A DNA stretch of 64,000 nucleotides from Vibrio chagasii. Lineage in GTDB: Bacteria > Pseudomonadota > Gammaproteobacteria > Enterobacterales > Vibrionaceae. Below the pieces are notes generated by a model. It had not been told where the DNA came from. It ran no database searches and worked only from the letters and a program-made list of their open reading frames with translations. Both the position numbers and the translations under genes were made by a program. Position 1 is the stretch's first letter, and every line of letters starts with the position of its first letter. Below, piece by piece: positions 8,998 through 17,642 of the stretch. The stretch spans positions 1,488,001 to 1,552,000 of the forward strand of contig CP090851.1 in the NCBI GenBank assembly GCA_041879415.1, read 5' to 3'.

Positions 8998-9675
8998 ATG
9001 TGGATTCTATTAACTATTGTGGTGTTTCTGTTTGCTCGTTGGGTAAGTCAGAAAGTGAACTCCCCACTATGTAACCCGCTTCTAATAAGCATTGGCATCA
9101 TCATTCCAATTCTGACGTTCTTTAAAGTCCCCTTCGAGACCTACTACGCAGACAACACTTGGATTACCTACATGCTTCAGCCAGCGGTTGTCGCCCTAGC
9201 TTATCCTTTATATGAGCAACTACCTCAAATTCGAGCCAACTGGCGAATCATTACCTTTGCATGCACGCTGGGTAGTGTGATGTCGATGACAACAGCGGCA
9301 ATGATTGCCGTCGCTTTCAAAGCCGACCTAAGTTTGATTGCGAGTCTATTGGGCAAATCAGTCACTACCCCTATTGCGATGGAAGTATCAAGCCATCTTG
9401 GTGGTGAAGCGGCGATTGCTGCAATACTGGTTCTTATCGTCGGATTATTTGGGGCAATTTTTGCTTACCCTATCTACAATCTAATTGGCATTAAGAGCCC
9501 TATTGCCAGGGGTTTAACCATGGGCACAGTTTCTCACGCGTTGGGTACGGCAACTTGCGCTGAAAAGAACCAAGAAGATGCGGCTTTCAGTTCACTGGCG
9601 TTAGTGCTGTGTGGCGTTATCACCTCAATAATCGCACCTAGCGTGTTTGGTTTGGTGGTCTGGTTCTATTCCTAG
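8998..9675 (+). CDS. CidB/LrgB family membrane protein
   Basis: This 225-residue polytopic protein is the LrgB/YohK partner of the preceding gene. Typical blocks are NPLLISIGIIIP near the N-terminus, SLLGKSVTTPIAMEVSSHLGG in the centre and GLTMGTVSHALGTATCAEKN after it. It is predicted to have seven or eight membrane segments. It is followed by a hairpin terminator and then by cdd. The lrgA-lrgB-cdd order is conserved in Vibrio and in the E. coli yohJK-cdd locus, which suggests a link to nucleoside or carbon metabolism. Confidence 0.9.
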   Translation: MWILLTIVVFLFARWVSQKVNSPLCNPLLISIGIIIPILTFFKVPFETYYADNTWITYMLQPAVVALAYPLYEQLPQIRANWRIITFACTLGSVMSMTTAAMIAVAFKADLSLIASLLGKSVTTPIAMEVSSHLGGEAAIAAILVLIVGLFGAIFAYPIYNLIGIKSPIARGLTMGTVSHALGTATCAEKNQEDAAFSSLALVLCGVITSIIAPSVFGLVVWFYS

Positions 9676-9698
9676 CCAAGACGCCCACAACCCGACTT

Positions 9699-9744
9699 AG
9701 CCCAAGCCAAGCCCTGTCGATATCAGTGTTTGCTTGGGCTTTTT
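9699..9744 (+). terminator. Rho-independent terminator after lrgB
   Basis: AGCCCAAGC (9699-9707) pairs with GCTTGGGCT (9732-9740), followed by a short T run. The loop is long (24 bases). Confidence 0.6.
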
Positions 9745-9831
9745 GTTGCCATTTATTCAGCTAATAACAGGCGATTTTGAACAATAAGTGCGATATCAGC
9801 TGTAAAAATGGTCTTTGCAATCGATTTCAAG

Positions 9832-9896
9832 TGTGACCTCACTCTAATTATGCAAACCAATGTAACAACAACAATACAATAGTGATCATTGTCACA
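9832..9896 (+). promoter_or_regulatory. Possible tandem CRP sites (CytR-type control region) before cdd
   Basis: AGTGA-N6-TCACA at 9881-9896 is a good CRP-like dyad. A weaker half-matching site beginning TGTGA at 9832 lies about 49 bases upstream (centre to centre). In E. coli, cdd is controlled by CytR bound between two CRP dimers with a similar spacing; the same arrangement is inferred here. Confidence 0.5.
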
Positions 9897-9951
9897 GAAA
9901 ATTCCTGAGCATTGCATAAACTTAAAGCCTAAGGTCAATTAAGGATTCAAC

Positions 9952-10839
9952 ATGAACAGTCGTATTACCCTGGCGCTGGAAAGTGCTCCATCATCAATGA
10001 AAGCGCTTTTAAGTGACATCGTATTAGCAGACAACTTTGACGCGACATTGTCTCCAGAACAGTTCTCTAGCCTGCTTGAAGCAAGTGGTTTAGAGGATGA
10101 CGAACTACGTATCGCACTACTTCCTTTTGCTGCTGCGTATTCATACGCACCGTTATCTGACTTTTACGTTGGTGCAATCGTTCGTGGTTTGTCTGGTACT
10201 TTGTACTTTGGTGCAAACCTTGAAATCGCTGGTGCGCAACTTGGCCAAACCGTACACGCTGAACAATCAGCAATCAGCCACGCTTGGATGAAAGGTGAGC
10301 GCGGTATTTCAGACATCACAATTAACTTCAGCCCTTGTGGTCACTGTCGTCAATTTATGAATGAGTTGACTACAGCGAAAGAGCTTAAAGTTCAGCTTCC
10401 GCAGCGTGATGAAATGTCGCTACAAGAATACCTACCTGATTCATTTGGACCTTCTGATCTTGGCGTAACAACAGGCTTAATGTCTGAACTCGACCATAAG
10501 TACACGACAGAAGAGACGACTCCTATTGTAGTTGAAGCATTAGCAGCGCTTAACCGCAGCCATGCGCCATACACTAAAAATTTAAGTGGTGTGTCGCTCC
10601 AGCTAAAAACTGGTGAGATCTTTACTGGTGCTTACGCTGAAAACGCAGCATTCAACCCTAGCCTTCCGCCGCTACAAGTTGCGTTGATTCAACTAAAACT
10701 TGCAGGCTTCGACTTTGAACAAATTGAAAGCGCAGCATTGGTTGAAATCGCCGAAGGTAGCATCAGTCACCTAGCGGATACGCAATCTACATTAGAAGCG
10801 ATTAATCCTGACATTCCAGTGACTTACTTAGCAATCTAA
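9952..10839 (+). CDS. cdd: Cytidine deaminase
   Basis: This 295-residue enzyme deaminates cytidine and deoxycytidine to uridine compounds in pyrimidine salvage. It is the long, E. coli-type form: an active N-terminal domain with the zinc motif HAE (102-104) and PCGHC (128-132), and a C-terminal domain that lacks the motif and supports the dimer. The ATG has AAGGA 8 bases upstream. CRP-like sites lie in the upstream region and a strong terminator follows. Confidence 0.95.
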   Translation: MNSRITLALESAPSSMKALLSDIVLADNFDATLSPEQFSSLLEASGLEDDELRIALLPFAAAYSYAPLSDFYVGAIVRGLSGTLYFGANLEIAGAQLGQTVHAEQSAISHAWMKGERGISDITINFSPCGHCRQFMNELTTAKELKVQLPQRDEMSLQEYLPDSFGPSDLGVTTGLMSELDHKYTTEETTPIVVEALAALNRSHAPYTKNLSGVSLQLKTGEIFTGAYAENAAFNPSLPPLQVALIQLKLAGFDFEQIESAALVEIAEGSISHLADTQSTLEAINPDIPVTYLAI

Positions 10840-10867
10840 GCACATCCAATTAACAATCTTTTAAATA

Positions 10868-10898
10868 AGCAGCCCATTTTTATAGGGCTGCTTTTTTT
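10868..10898 (+). terminator. Rho-independent terminator after cdd
   Basis: AGCAGCCC (10868-10875) pairs with GGGCTGCT (10885-10892), loop of 9 bases, followed by a T run. Confidence 0.85.
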
Positions 10899-10923
10899 AT
10901 GCTTGTAATTAACACCACAACCC

Positions 10924-10961
10924 ACGCAAACGTTTGCTTTTGTCATTTAAATAAGTATGAT
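10924..10961 (+). promoter_or_regulatory. purT promoter with PurR operator
   Basis: ACGCAAACGTTTGCTT at 10924-10939 matches the PurR operator consensus (ACGCAAACGTTTGCGT) at all but one position. It overlaps a -35 hexamer TTTGCT (10933-10938), which is 17 bases from a -10 hexamer TATGAT (10956-10961). PurR with hypoxanthine or guanine should repress purT from here. Confidence 0.85.
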
Positions 10962-11006
10962 CACCCCGTTTTCAATCAATCGTTCAAAAGATCGGAAGGA
11001 ATTTCT

Positions 11007-12182
11007 ATGTTTGGTACTGCTACTCGTGAAAATGCTACTCGTGTACTTCTATTAGGTTCAGGTGAACTTGGCAAAGAAGTGGCTATCGAGTGCCAACGTT
11101 TAGGTTTGGAAGTTATTGCTTGTGACCGTTATGCAGATGCGCCAGCTATGCAAGTCGCGCATCGTAGCCATGTACTGGACATGTTAGATGGCGATGCACT
11201 TCAAGCTATTATTGAACTAGAAAAGCCAGATTACGTGGTACCTGAAATTGAAGCTATTGCCACCAGCAAGTTGGTCGAGCTTGAAGCTCAAGGTTTGAAT
11301 GTCGTTCCAACAGCTAACGCTACTAAGCTAACGATGAACCGTGAAGGTATCCGTCGTCTTGCAGCAGAAGAGCTGAAGCTAAGCACATCCCCTTACCGCT
11401 TTGCAGACACCTTTGAAGACTTCGCTGCCGCGGTTGAATTTGTCGGCATGCCTTGCGTTGTAAAACCCGTAATGAGTTCTTCAGGCAAAGGCCAGAGCGT
11501 TATCAAAACCGAAGAAGACATCCAAAAATCGTGGGACTATGCACAAGAAGGCGGTCGCACTGGCGCTGGGCGTGTAATCGTTGAAGGCTTCATCGACTTT
11601 GATTACGAGATCACTCTTCTCACTGTTCGTGCAGTCGACGGTGTTCATTTCTGTGCACCTATCGGCCATCGTCAAGAAGACGGCGACTACCGTGAATCAT
11701 GGCAGCCTCAGGTTATGTCAGACAACGCTCTAAAAGCGGCACAGTACACGGCAGAGCAAGTGGTTAATGCTCTTGGTGGCTATGGTATCTTTGGTGTTGA
11801 GTTGTTCGTTAAAGGCGACCATGTGATCTTCAACGAAGTATCCCCTCGCCCACACGATACTGGTTTGGTGACATTGATGTCTCAAGACTCTTCAGAATTC
11901 GCACTGCACGTACGCGCATTTACAGGTATGCCTATCAAATCAATTACTCAGTATGGCCCTTGTGCGTCTGCAGTAATCCTTGGACAAGGCACATCAACGA
12001 ACATCCGTTTTGAAGGCCTTGCAGAAGCACTAGAGGCACCACAAACACAAGTTCGTCTGTTTGGTAAGCCAGACATCGATGGTCGTCGTCGCCTTGGTGT
12101 TGCACTAACACGCCGTAATCGCACAGAAACCGCGATTGAAGATGCAATCAACAGCGCGTCGAAGGTAAAAGTGATTTACTAA
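11007..12182 (+). CDS. purT: Formate-dependent phosphoribosylglycinamide formyltransferase (GAR transformylase 2)
   Basis: This 391-residue ATP-grasp enzyme makes formyl-GAR from GAR, formate and ATP in purine synthesis. It begins [28 protein letters not shown], followed by the ATP-grasp domain ([59 protein letters not shown]), all as in E. coli PurT. The frame is open further upstream, but GGAAGGA 6 bases before the ATG at 11007, and the promoter placement, fix the start. The PurR operator upstream predicts purine repression. A strong terminator follows. Confidence 0.96.
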   Translation: MFGTATRENATRVLLLGSGELGKEVAIECQRLGLEVIACDRYADAPAMQVAHRSHVLDMLDGDALQAIIELEKPDYVVPEIEAIATSKLVELEAQGLNVVPTANATKLTMNREGIRRLAAEELKLSTSPYRFADTFEDFAAAVEFVGMPCVVKPVMSSSGKGQSVIKTEEDIQKSWDYAQEGGRTGAGRVIVEGFIDFDYEITLLTVRAVDGVHFCAPIGHRQEDGDYRESWQPQVMSDNALKAAQYTAEQVVNALGGYGIFGVELFVKGDHVIFNEVSPRPHDTGLVTLMSQDSSEFALHVRAFTGMPIKSITQYGPCASAVILGQGTSTNIRFEGLAEALEAPQTQVRLFGKPDIDGRRRLGVALTRRNRTETAIEDAINSASKVKVIY

Positions 12183-12213
12183 TCAAATTCTTAGATCTTG
12201 AATCTTAACGATC

Positions 12214-12241
12214 AAAAAGACGGGCCATGCGCCCGTCTTTT
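12214..12241. terminator. Bidirectional terminator between purT and tpm
   Basis: GACGGGC (12219-12225) pairs with GCCCGTC (12231-12237), with an A run before and a T run after, so it can serve both convergent genes. Confidence 0.85.
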
Positions 12242-12274
12242 AATTAGTGTTATCTCTTCGAAAGTAAACTTAGT

Positions 12275-12928
12275 TTAGACTTCCGATTCAATCAAATACA
12301 CTTCTTCACTGAATCGAGACAAACCTTTCTTAGCAATCTTAGGATGATCGTCGTCTGCAATATCTTGGTTCAACAATGTAATCTTGTAACCCTCAAACAA
12401 CTGATCGATTTCTAGTTTAGGTACGCTAAACGGAGGGCCTGCCATTTCATCTTGGTCGTAGTCTAGTGTTACAAGTAGGATCTTGCCGCCTGGCTTCAGC
12501 AGTTGCTTTAAGCGCTCTACATATTGCAGACGCATTTCAGCAGGCAAAGCGACTAGAGAAGCGCGGTCATAAATAATATCGACAGGCTGAATTGGCGCAG
12601 TGAAGTAATCCCCAGTGTAAATACTTAACTCATCAAACTGATAAAGCTCATGTTGACCGTTAATTTGAGTGACGGTTGGCGTGTAGAAATGCTCAGAGAA
12701 AAAAGCTCGAACCGCAATCTGGCTCAATTCCACACCTTGAACGTCTTCATGTTTTGACGCCAGCCAAATCAGATCTTCACTCTTGCCACATAGAGGAACA
12801 AAAACACTCTTCTCATAGCTAGGCTCAGTTGCTTTCCAAAACTCAACCAAAAGCGGGTTTACATCTTCAAGGTGGAAACCAATTTGGTTGGCTGCCCATT
12901 TATTGTGCCAAAATTCAGGATTATTCAT
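12275..12928 (-). CDS. tpm: Thiopurine S-methyltransferase
   Basis: This 217-residue SAM-dependent methyltransferase belongs to the bacterial thiopurine/tellurite methyltransferase family. It starts with the typical [22 protein letters not shown], then [31 protein letters not shown] (SAM site), [19 protein letters not shown] and [21 protein letters not shown]. In other bacteria such enzymes methylate thiopurines, selenium or tellurium compounds; the natural substrate in Vibrio is not known to me. It converges with purT and diverges from relV. Confidence 0.93.
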   Translation of the reverse strand: MNNPEFWHNKWAANQIGFHLEDVNPLLVEFWKATEPSYEKSVFVPLCGKSEDLIWLASKHEDVQGVELSQIAVRAFFSEHFYTPTVTQINGQHELYQFDELSIYTGDYFTAPIQPVDIIYDRASLVALPAEMRLQYVERLKQLLKPGGKILLVTLDYDQDEMAGPPFSVPKLEIDQLFEGYKITLLNQDIADDDHPKIAKKGLSRFSEEVYLIESEV

Positions 12929-13251
12929 CTTTCGTTCATGTTAAACAGTCATAATGCAAGGGTACAGTATAGAGAAGTAAGAGCAACCTTAGCTTGGCTT
13001 AAAGTGCCAAATTGGTTTCGAGTAACACCAGAAACTGGCTAGGTTCAAAGTTCTTAAAATTGCGGAACAAACGCTTGGATTATTTGTCTATATGTTCACA
13101 TTTTAAAGCAATATTAAACGTTAGAGTTGGTTTCTGCCTTAACTAGCCCCATTTAATATGTAGTGAGTTTAGTTAAGCTTTTTTACTCTTATGCGTTACT
13201 GGTTACCCCTTTTAACTACCCGTTTTTGTAACCTTGTATTTTGGAGTTTGA
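12929..13251. other. Intergenic region between tpm and relV
   Basis: These 323 bases separate divergent genes and should hold both promoters. The relV start is well supported by TTGGAG 5 bases before its ATG. I see no gene, clear hairpin or named operator here. Confidence 0.5.
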
Positions 13252-14031
13252 ATGAGTGTATTTCTCCGTACGACGGCCCTAATGCTTCTAGTATTGAGCC
13301 GAGCGCCTGCATTCGCAGCAGCACCTGTTTCAACGAGTTCAACTGATCAATCGCGCACAGCGTCTTCGCAAAACCAAGTTTCATCAAACGTATTCCGCCA
13401 CAGCCTAAGCGGCCTATATGGCATCAAGGCATTCGACTCGCGTCCAACTCAGCCTTATACCGACTTCGACATCCTTTACAGCAAAGCTCACCAAGCGCAA
13501 GCAGAGCTAGAGACAATCTGTAAAAGTACTGCTCTTCTCACTAATTCAGATGCCCTATTCGCTGGTGTTAAATCTCAAGCTCGCGCTCAAGAGAAAATTG
13601 AATTAGAACTGGATGGTGACAACACAAGAATTACCGACCTAGCTCGCGCAACAATCATCGCTAATGATGTAGAAAGCATAGTTGAAGTGTACGAAGCACT
13701 GAGCCGTGAAGCGGACGTGGTAAAAGTGAAAAACAAGTTTAAGTCACCAGCTGACTCTGGCTACCGTGACCTTAACCTACTGGTTCGCTTACCAAAAACC
13801 AACATGATAGCCGAGGTTCAACTTCATTTAAAAGCGATAGCGGATGTGAAAAGTGGTCCTGAACATGAGCTATACGAGATCATTCAAGGTATTGAGCGCC
13901 ATGCCATTGCTGAAAAGCGCCCAATCAACGACATTGAAGCGGCGCAAATTAACAGCCTAAGACGCCAATCTTTAGAGCTGTATCAACAAGCATGGCAACC
14001 ATACATTACGACTCATATAAAAGCGGCTTAA
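13252..14031 (+). CDS. relV: Small alarmone synthetase RelV
   Basis: This 259-residue protein is a (p)ppGpp synthetase with only the RelA/SpoT synthetase domain, as described for V. cholerae RelV. The residues I recall as essential in V. cholerae occur at the same numbers: Lys107, Asp129, Arg132, Leu150 and Glu188. GYRDLN (170-175) is the conserved G-loop block and EVQLH contains the metal-binding Glu. Hydrolase and ACT/TGS domains are absent. Oddly, the first 22 residues (MSVFLRTTALMLLVLSRAPAFA) look like a cleavable signal peptide. The place near purT agrees with V. cholerae gene order. It ends at a strong terminator. Confidence 0.9.
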   Translation: MSVFLRTTALMLLVLSRAPAFAAAPVSTSSTDQSRTASSQNQVSSNVFRHSLSGLYGIKAFDSRPTQPYTDFDILYSKAHQAQAELETICKSTALLTNSDALFAGVKSQARAQEKIELELDGDNTRITDLARATIIANDVESIVEVYEALSREADVVKVKNKFKSPADSGYRDLNLLVRLPKTNMIAEVQLHLKAIADVKSGPEHELYEIIQGIERHAIAEKRPINDIEAAQINSLRRQSLELYQQAWQPYITTHIKAA

Positions 14032-14069
14032 CACCAACCTTACCGCTACTACAAAACAAAAACGAACAA

Positions 14070-14092
14070 GGGCTGCACTCGCAGCCCTTTTT
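14070..14092 (+). terminator. Rho-independent terminator after relV
   Basis: GGGCTGC (14070-14076), loop ACTC, GCAGCCC (14081-14087), then TTTTT. In the minus direction it could also serve nothing else, as the next operon ends further on. Confidence 0.85.
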
Positions 14093-14128
14093 AATTTCAG
14101 CGTATCTTTGATTAATCACAAACGAACG

Positions 14129-14560
14129 CTATTGGTGGTAATACTCCTGTGAGCGTTCATACAAGTCCAACGGCTTTAAGGTGCTATAGAAAGCAGCCAC
14201 ATCCTGTAAATCCTTATCAGATAGCGACTTCACGACTGACTGCATATATAAGTCCTGACGTGCATCACTTTTAAAATCATGCAATTGTTTAAGGATGTAG
14301 CTGGATTTTTGCCCCTTAATATTTGGGTAAGTCCTCACGAAAGGAATGATCTTATCACCGTGACACTGGCTACATAGGTTGTTAACGAGCTTTTCACCAG
14401 CCATCAGGCTCGGTATATAAGGTTCTGTTTTGTCACTTTGTACTGTCAGTTTTGGCGAAACCTTTCCCACCGTTGCAGTGTTGTCATCAGTGCATGCGGA
14501 GAGTGACATCACAGCAGCTGTCGACGCTACACAGAGCAGCGTGAACTTAGTTAGATTCAT
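14129..14560 (-). CDS. c-type cytochrome lipoprotein
   Basis: This 143-residue protein is the last gene of the sulfite dehydrogenase operon. It has a lipoprotein signal with lipobox LSAC (residues 20-23), so it should be anchored in a membrane and face the periplasm. The single haem-binding motif is CSQCH. YPNIKGQKSSYILKQLHDFKS is the usual class I cytochrome c segment after it, and a Met (DLYMQSVVKSLSDKDLQDVAAFYSTL) may be the sixth ligand. Its start shares a base with the stop of the preceding gene. It probably carries electrons from the dehydrogenase to the respiratory chain. Confidence 0.85.
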   Translation of the reverse strand: MNLTKFTLLCVASTAAVMSLSACTDDNTATVGKVSPKLTVQSDKTEPYIPSLMAGEKLVNNLCSQCHGDKIIPFVRTYPNIKGQKSSYILKQLHDFKSDARQDLYMQSVVKSLSDKDLQDVAAFYSTLKPLDLYERSQEYYHQ

Positions 14561-14991
14561 TATTGCTCTCCCGGCATAGGCGGCATCAGAGCGCTATCAA
14601 TAGGTTTACGTCGATACTTGTTCATGTCGATCCCTTTGTCTTGATAGTAGGTGCTCAGATAGTCCAGTACTGGGTCCCATGTATCAGACAAATCCCATAG
14701 TCCCTGAGTGTCTACCATCCACTGAATCGTTTCACGCCATTGCTCTCGGGTACCACTGTTCTGCGCTACTATAAGACTCGTGTGGCACGCATTACATTGG
14801 CCTTTCACTAACTCCCATCCCGGAGCCATGATTAAACCTGAACTCTTATCTACCCCATAGAAAGCCTTTGGGTTATCCGGTACTTCATCGGCATGCACAA
14901 GCATTGAGGTTAACAAGCTACAGACCAGCGCCGCTCTCATAATGTCTTTACGATAAGAGCGCTTGTTGTGCTGAGTTGAATGATCACACAT
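14560..14991 (-). CDS. Monohaem cytochrome c subunit of sulfite dehydrogenase (SorB-like)
   Basis: This 143-residue protein has a long n-region and a hydrophobic signal segment (MRAALVCSLLTSMLVHA) and one haem motif CNACHTS. The segment WELVKGQCNACH...REQWRETIQWMVDTQGLW is typical of the small cytochrome subunit of SorAB/SoxCD-like enzymes. The ATG at 14991 has GAGGA 5 bases upstream and sits 8 bases after the stop of the catalytic subunit; an in-frame GTG at 15003 is an alternative. It should accept electrons from the molybdenum subunit in the periplasm. Confidence 0.8.
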   Translation of the reverse strand: MCDHSTQHNKRSYRKDIMRAALVCSLLTSMLVHADEVPDNPKAFYGVDKSSGLIMAPGWELVKGQCNACHTSLIVAQNSGTREQWRETIQWMVDTQGLWDLSDTWDPVLDYLSTYYQDKGIDMNKYRRKPIDSALMPPMPGEQ

Positions 14992-14999
14992 GACTTTCC

Positions 15000-16226
15000 T
15001 CACGAAACTCTTACCGCAACTCTATGGCAACCATTAAACAGATACCCTTTTGGGTTCCATTGTGGTTGAACAACAGGCTGGCTATCACCTTCACTATCCG
15101 TGGCCTTCGCCCATATTTCGTAATAACCCGTCATAGGAAGTTCAAGATCAAGTTCCCATTGCTGCCATGCGCCTTTGTTAACGGGTTTCTTGAGGTTTGC
15201 ATCATGCCAAGTTGTTCCGTAATCGTAACTGACTTGGAGCTTCTCGACAGTTCTTAGCCCAGCCCATGCATGCCCGCTCACTTTGACCTTTTTACCTAGC
15301 GTAAACTCAGTACCGCTTTTAGGAGAGGTGATCAGCGACTTCACAATCATCTCTTCAATGATTCTAAAATCCTTGTTTTCTACTTTTTCACCAGGTGCGA
15401 TTGGGTGCTTAGGCACTTGATATGCGGGTGCTGCCATTTTATGGCCATCATGCACTTTATTACGGATACTGATACCCGTGGTACACTTTTGAGAGACAGA
15501 AGCTGGGCGTCCTCCAAATACCGTTCTCAGTGGGAAACCGTGAAGATATGGAATAGGTTCGCCATTCATTTCCCATGCAATCAAAGCGTTATCAGTCATT
15601 GCGGCTTCAATCGGTACACCACGTGAGATGGCCTCACCTTTGCCGCTTAAGTGCTTATCGAAGCCATGGTTGCCCACGTAAACCGCGTCATCTTTGATAC
15701 CACAGTCTTTTAGCACATCACTAAGCAACACTCCTGTCCACTGTGCGCAGTACACACCTGCGTTATTCCACTGATTGCCTTTTGTGCTTGGGTAAAAGTT
15801 ATTGCGGCTGTTGCCACCACACTCCAAGACTAGGCTTTGAGAGTGATGCTTAAATTTCGATTTGAGTTCCGCTATTGTGTAAGTTTTACTCTGTTTTACA
15901 GACTCCCCTTTCACTTCGAACGTCCAAGTATCCGGGTCCATTTTATTGAAATCTGGCATCAAACCATTCCATCGAACAAATGGAACATTGGCAGGCGTAA
16001 CAGCGGGCTCAAGCATGCTTTCTGGCGGATAAGCATTCAAAGGGTTGGTATTTAAAACGGTATAATAATCCGGCAAATCTTCTGCTTTTGCCCACGTTAA
16101 GGCATTGATATCTAGGGCCTCTAAACCTTCAGGGCGATTAGCTGCGAACACCCAAGAGACCGGCAACGCAGACGCCGCGGTTGCAGTTAACGCAGCTTTC
16201 AGGAACTGCCTTCTATCTAAACTCAT
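15000..16226 (-). CDS. Sulfite dehydrogenase molybdopterin subunit (SorA/SoxC-like)
   Basis: This 408-residue protein is a sulfite oxidase family molybdoenzyme. It starts with a Tat signal (MSLDRRQFLKAALTATAASA), as expected for a folded periplasmic molybdoprotein. The molybdenum-ligating cysteine is Cys136 in LVLECGGNSRNNF. GFPLRTVFGGRPASVSQKC and KWNG-type segments complete the cofactor domain, and a C-terminal Ig-like dimer domain begins near residue 290 (SLITSPKSGTEFTLGKKVKVSGHAW). The enzyme would oxidise sulfite (or sulfur bound to a carrier protein) to sulfate and pass electrons to the flanking cytochromes. No other sox genes are visible, which favours a SorAB-like role. Confidence 0.88.
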   Translation of the reverse strand: MSLDRRQFLKAALTATAASALPVSWVFAANRPEGLEALDINALTWAKAEDLPDYYTVLNTNPLNAYPPESMLEPAVTPANVPFVRWNGLMPDFNKMDPDTWTFEVKGESVKQSKTYTIAELKSKFKHHSQSLVLECGGNSRNNFYPSTKGNQWNNAGVYCAQWTGVLLSDVLKDCGIKDDAVYVGNHGFDKHLSGKGEAISRGVPIEAAMTDNALIAWEMNGEPIPYLHGFPLRTVFGGRPASVSQKCTTGISIRNKVHDGHKMAAPAYQVPKHPIAPGEKVENKDFRIIEEMIVKSLITSPKSGTEFTLGKKVKVSGHAWAGLRTVEKLQVSYDYGTTWHDANLKKPVNKGAWQQWELDLELPMTGYYEIWAKATDSEGDSQPVVQPQWNPKGYLFNGCHRVAVRVS

Positions 16227-16528
16227 TATTGCGATCCTTTGTGATTCAGTGTGTAAAAGTAAGTGGCAAGCTGCTCAATATCTTGCTCAGACAAAAGCTG
16301 GGCAACTTTAGACATGGTCTTATCGGAACGTTGTCCACTCTTAAAGGCCGTGAGCTGTTCAACCAAGTAAGGCTTGTTCTGCCATTTCAGGTTCGGAATA
16401 GAAGGAAAAGAAGTGTCTTGAGTACTGCCATGGCAAGCGACGCACATATTGGCAATTTGTTGGTAATCGGCTGCTTGGCCTATTGCGGGAAACAAAAGCA
16501 ATACCCAAGCTAAAGCGGCTTTTCGCAC
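16226..16528 (-). CDS. Small c-type cytochrome, first gene of the sulfite dehydrogenase operon
   Basis: This is a 100-residue monohaem cytochrome c with signal peptide (V/MRKAALAWVLLLFPAIGQA) and motif CVACH, followed by FPSIPNLKWQNKPYLVEQLTAFKSG. The start is the GTG at 16528, because AGGAGG lies 4 bases upstream and the signal peptide begins at once; the frame is open to an ATG at 16573, which would give an unlikely leader. Its stop shares a base with the ATG of the catalytic subunit. An FNR-like sequence (16539-16552) lies just upstream, but is too weak to count on. Confidence 0.82.
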   Translation of the reverse strand: MRKAALAWVLLLFPAIGQAADYQQIANMCVACHGSTQDTSFPSIPNLKWQNKPYLVEQLTAFKSGQRSDKTMSKVAQLLSEQDIEQLATYFYTLNHKGSQ

Positions 16529-16666
16529 ACATCCTCCTAAGATCTGGATCAAAAAATCAGTTTGATCGGTCATAAAGTGGACGCATTACAGCAAATAGAG
16601 CGGTGTATTTAAATTCAATTAGAATTAACTACCGTTCAGGAGAACTGAACGCTGATGAGAAATCGT

Positions 16667-16687
16667 GCGAGATGCGAGATGCGAGAT
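16667..16687. repeat. Three tandem copies of GCGAGAT
   Basis: Perfect 7-base units at 16667, 16674 and 16681 lie between the cytochrome operon promoter region and the ihfA terminator. Probably replication slippage; no function seen. Confidence 0.8.
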
Positions 16688-16728
16688 GAATGAAAACGAG
16701 TGGCAAGAAGAAATACAGTGATACAAAC

Positions 16729-16753
16729 AAAAAGACCACGCTAGGCGTGGTCT
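16729..16753 (-). terminator. Rho-independent terminator after ihfA
   Basis: On the minus strand AGACCACG pairs with CGTGGTCT, with a short loop, followed by TTTTTG. Confidence 0.8.
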
Positions 16754-16762
16754 ATTGCTTGG

Positions 16763-17059
16763 CTACTTCTCGATTTTAATATTTTCAACTCGGGCCTTTA
16801 GTTTTTGTCCCGGTCTAAAAGTAACAACACGTCGAGCAGAAATTGGAATGTCTTCACCAGTTTTCGGGTTACGACCAGGTCGCTCGTTCTTCTCGCGAAG
16901 ATCAAAGTTACCAAAACCAGACAGTTTTACCTGTTCGCCATTTTCAAGCGCTTTACGAACTTCTTCGAAAAACACTTCAACCGTTTCCTTGGCATCCCGC
17001 TTGCTGTATCCGAGTGTCTCAAACAGGTTCTCAGCCAAATCGGCCTTCGTGAGTGCCAT
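16763..17059 (-). CDS. ihfA: Integration host factor subunit alpha
   Basis: This 98-residue protein is the IHF alpha subunit, a DNA-bending protein that works as a heterodimer with IHF beta. The sequence [17 protein letters not shown], the [25 protein letters not shown] arm and the [19 protein letters not shown] end are diagnostic and tell it from HU. GAGGAAAG lies close upstream of the ATG. In E. coli and, as I recall, V. cholerae, ihfA follows pheT; here no pheT is present upstream, so ihfA must have its own promoter. Confidence 0.96.
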   Translation of the reverse strand: MALTKADLAENLFETLGYSKRDAKETVEVFFEEVRKALENGEQVKLSGFGNFDLREKNERPGRNPKTGEDIPISARRVVTFRPGQKLKARVENIKIEK

Positions 17060-17642
17060 AAAACTTTCCTCAAAGCTATGTTAATCATTGCTACTATCGC
17101 CAGTAGCGCCAAAGCATTTACCCTATTCAATCAATGAGATAAGGTCGTTTACAAGGAAAGTGTATGCCAAGCTTCTGATTTTCGCCAACTTTTTTATCTC
17201 AACTGTCAGATTATTCTTTCAAATCAGAAAGATAACTCGCTCTGAATTTCACATATATAGCTAAAAAACATCTGCCTAACAGTTGTCAAATAGAACTATA
17301 TTCCAATTACTATTGATAATTTGGAATTTAAAACTTTACCCGTCTAAATAATAATTTTTGAGACTTTTCTCCTATCCCCAATAAAATCAGCCACTTGATT
17401 TGATATCCATCTCAACAGAGGTTACGAAATAATCATTATTAAATATGAGATTTGTATCATTTCAGAATTTAATTCGAATCGGTCAATGCTATCACTGATT
17501 GTGTACTGACTTTTACTGTGATTCATCTGTATTCAAATACCGTCAATCTCCCTCTTTAGTGACGCTCTGCAGCAAAGTACATTTCACAGCGTCAGATTGT
17601 TATGTTATAACATTGCAATTAGGAAGGATTTTAGTACTTAGA
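17060..17642. other. Intergenic region between ihfA and the Zur-like regulator
   Basis: About 580 AT-rich bases between divergent genes. It holds the ihfA promoter region and, near the right end, the Zur-type dyad. An AATAATCATTATT dyad at about 17427-17439 has a faint Fur-box look. No gene is supported. Confidence 0.5.
17598..17617. promoter_or_regulatory. Zur-type operator 1, before the fur-family regulator and zinc-economy genes
   Basis: The core ATGTTATAACAT (17602-17613) is a perfect 12-base palindrome, in the context TTGTTATGTTATAAC. It matches the gammaproteobacterial Zur pattern (TGTTATAnTATAACA-like). It lies 30 bases upstream of the regulator start and shares 15 identical bases with the dyad near 40.6 kb. 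Zinc-loaded Zur should repress the unit from here. Confidence 0.8.

Noticed and set aside
16539..16552. FNR-like sequence before the first cytochrome gene
   Set aside because: Only about 8 of 10 consensus positions match, and it sits so close to the start codon that a normal activator position is unlikely.
16181..17137. Several plus-strand frames of about 110 codons over the cytochrome and ihfA genes
   Set aside because: They mirror well-supported minus-strand genes with clear domains and lack start signals.
17427..17439. AATAATCATTATT dyad, Fur-box-like
   Set aside because: Too short and too AT-rich a context to tell from chance; no iron gene is adjacent.
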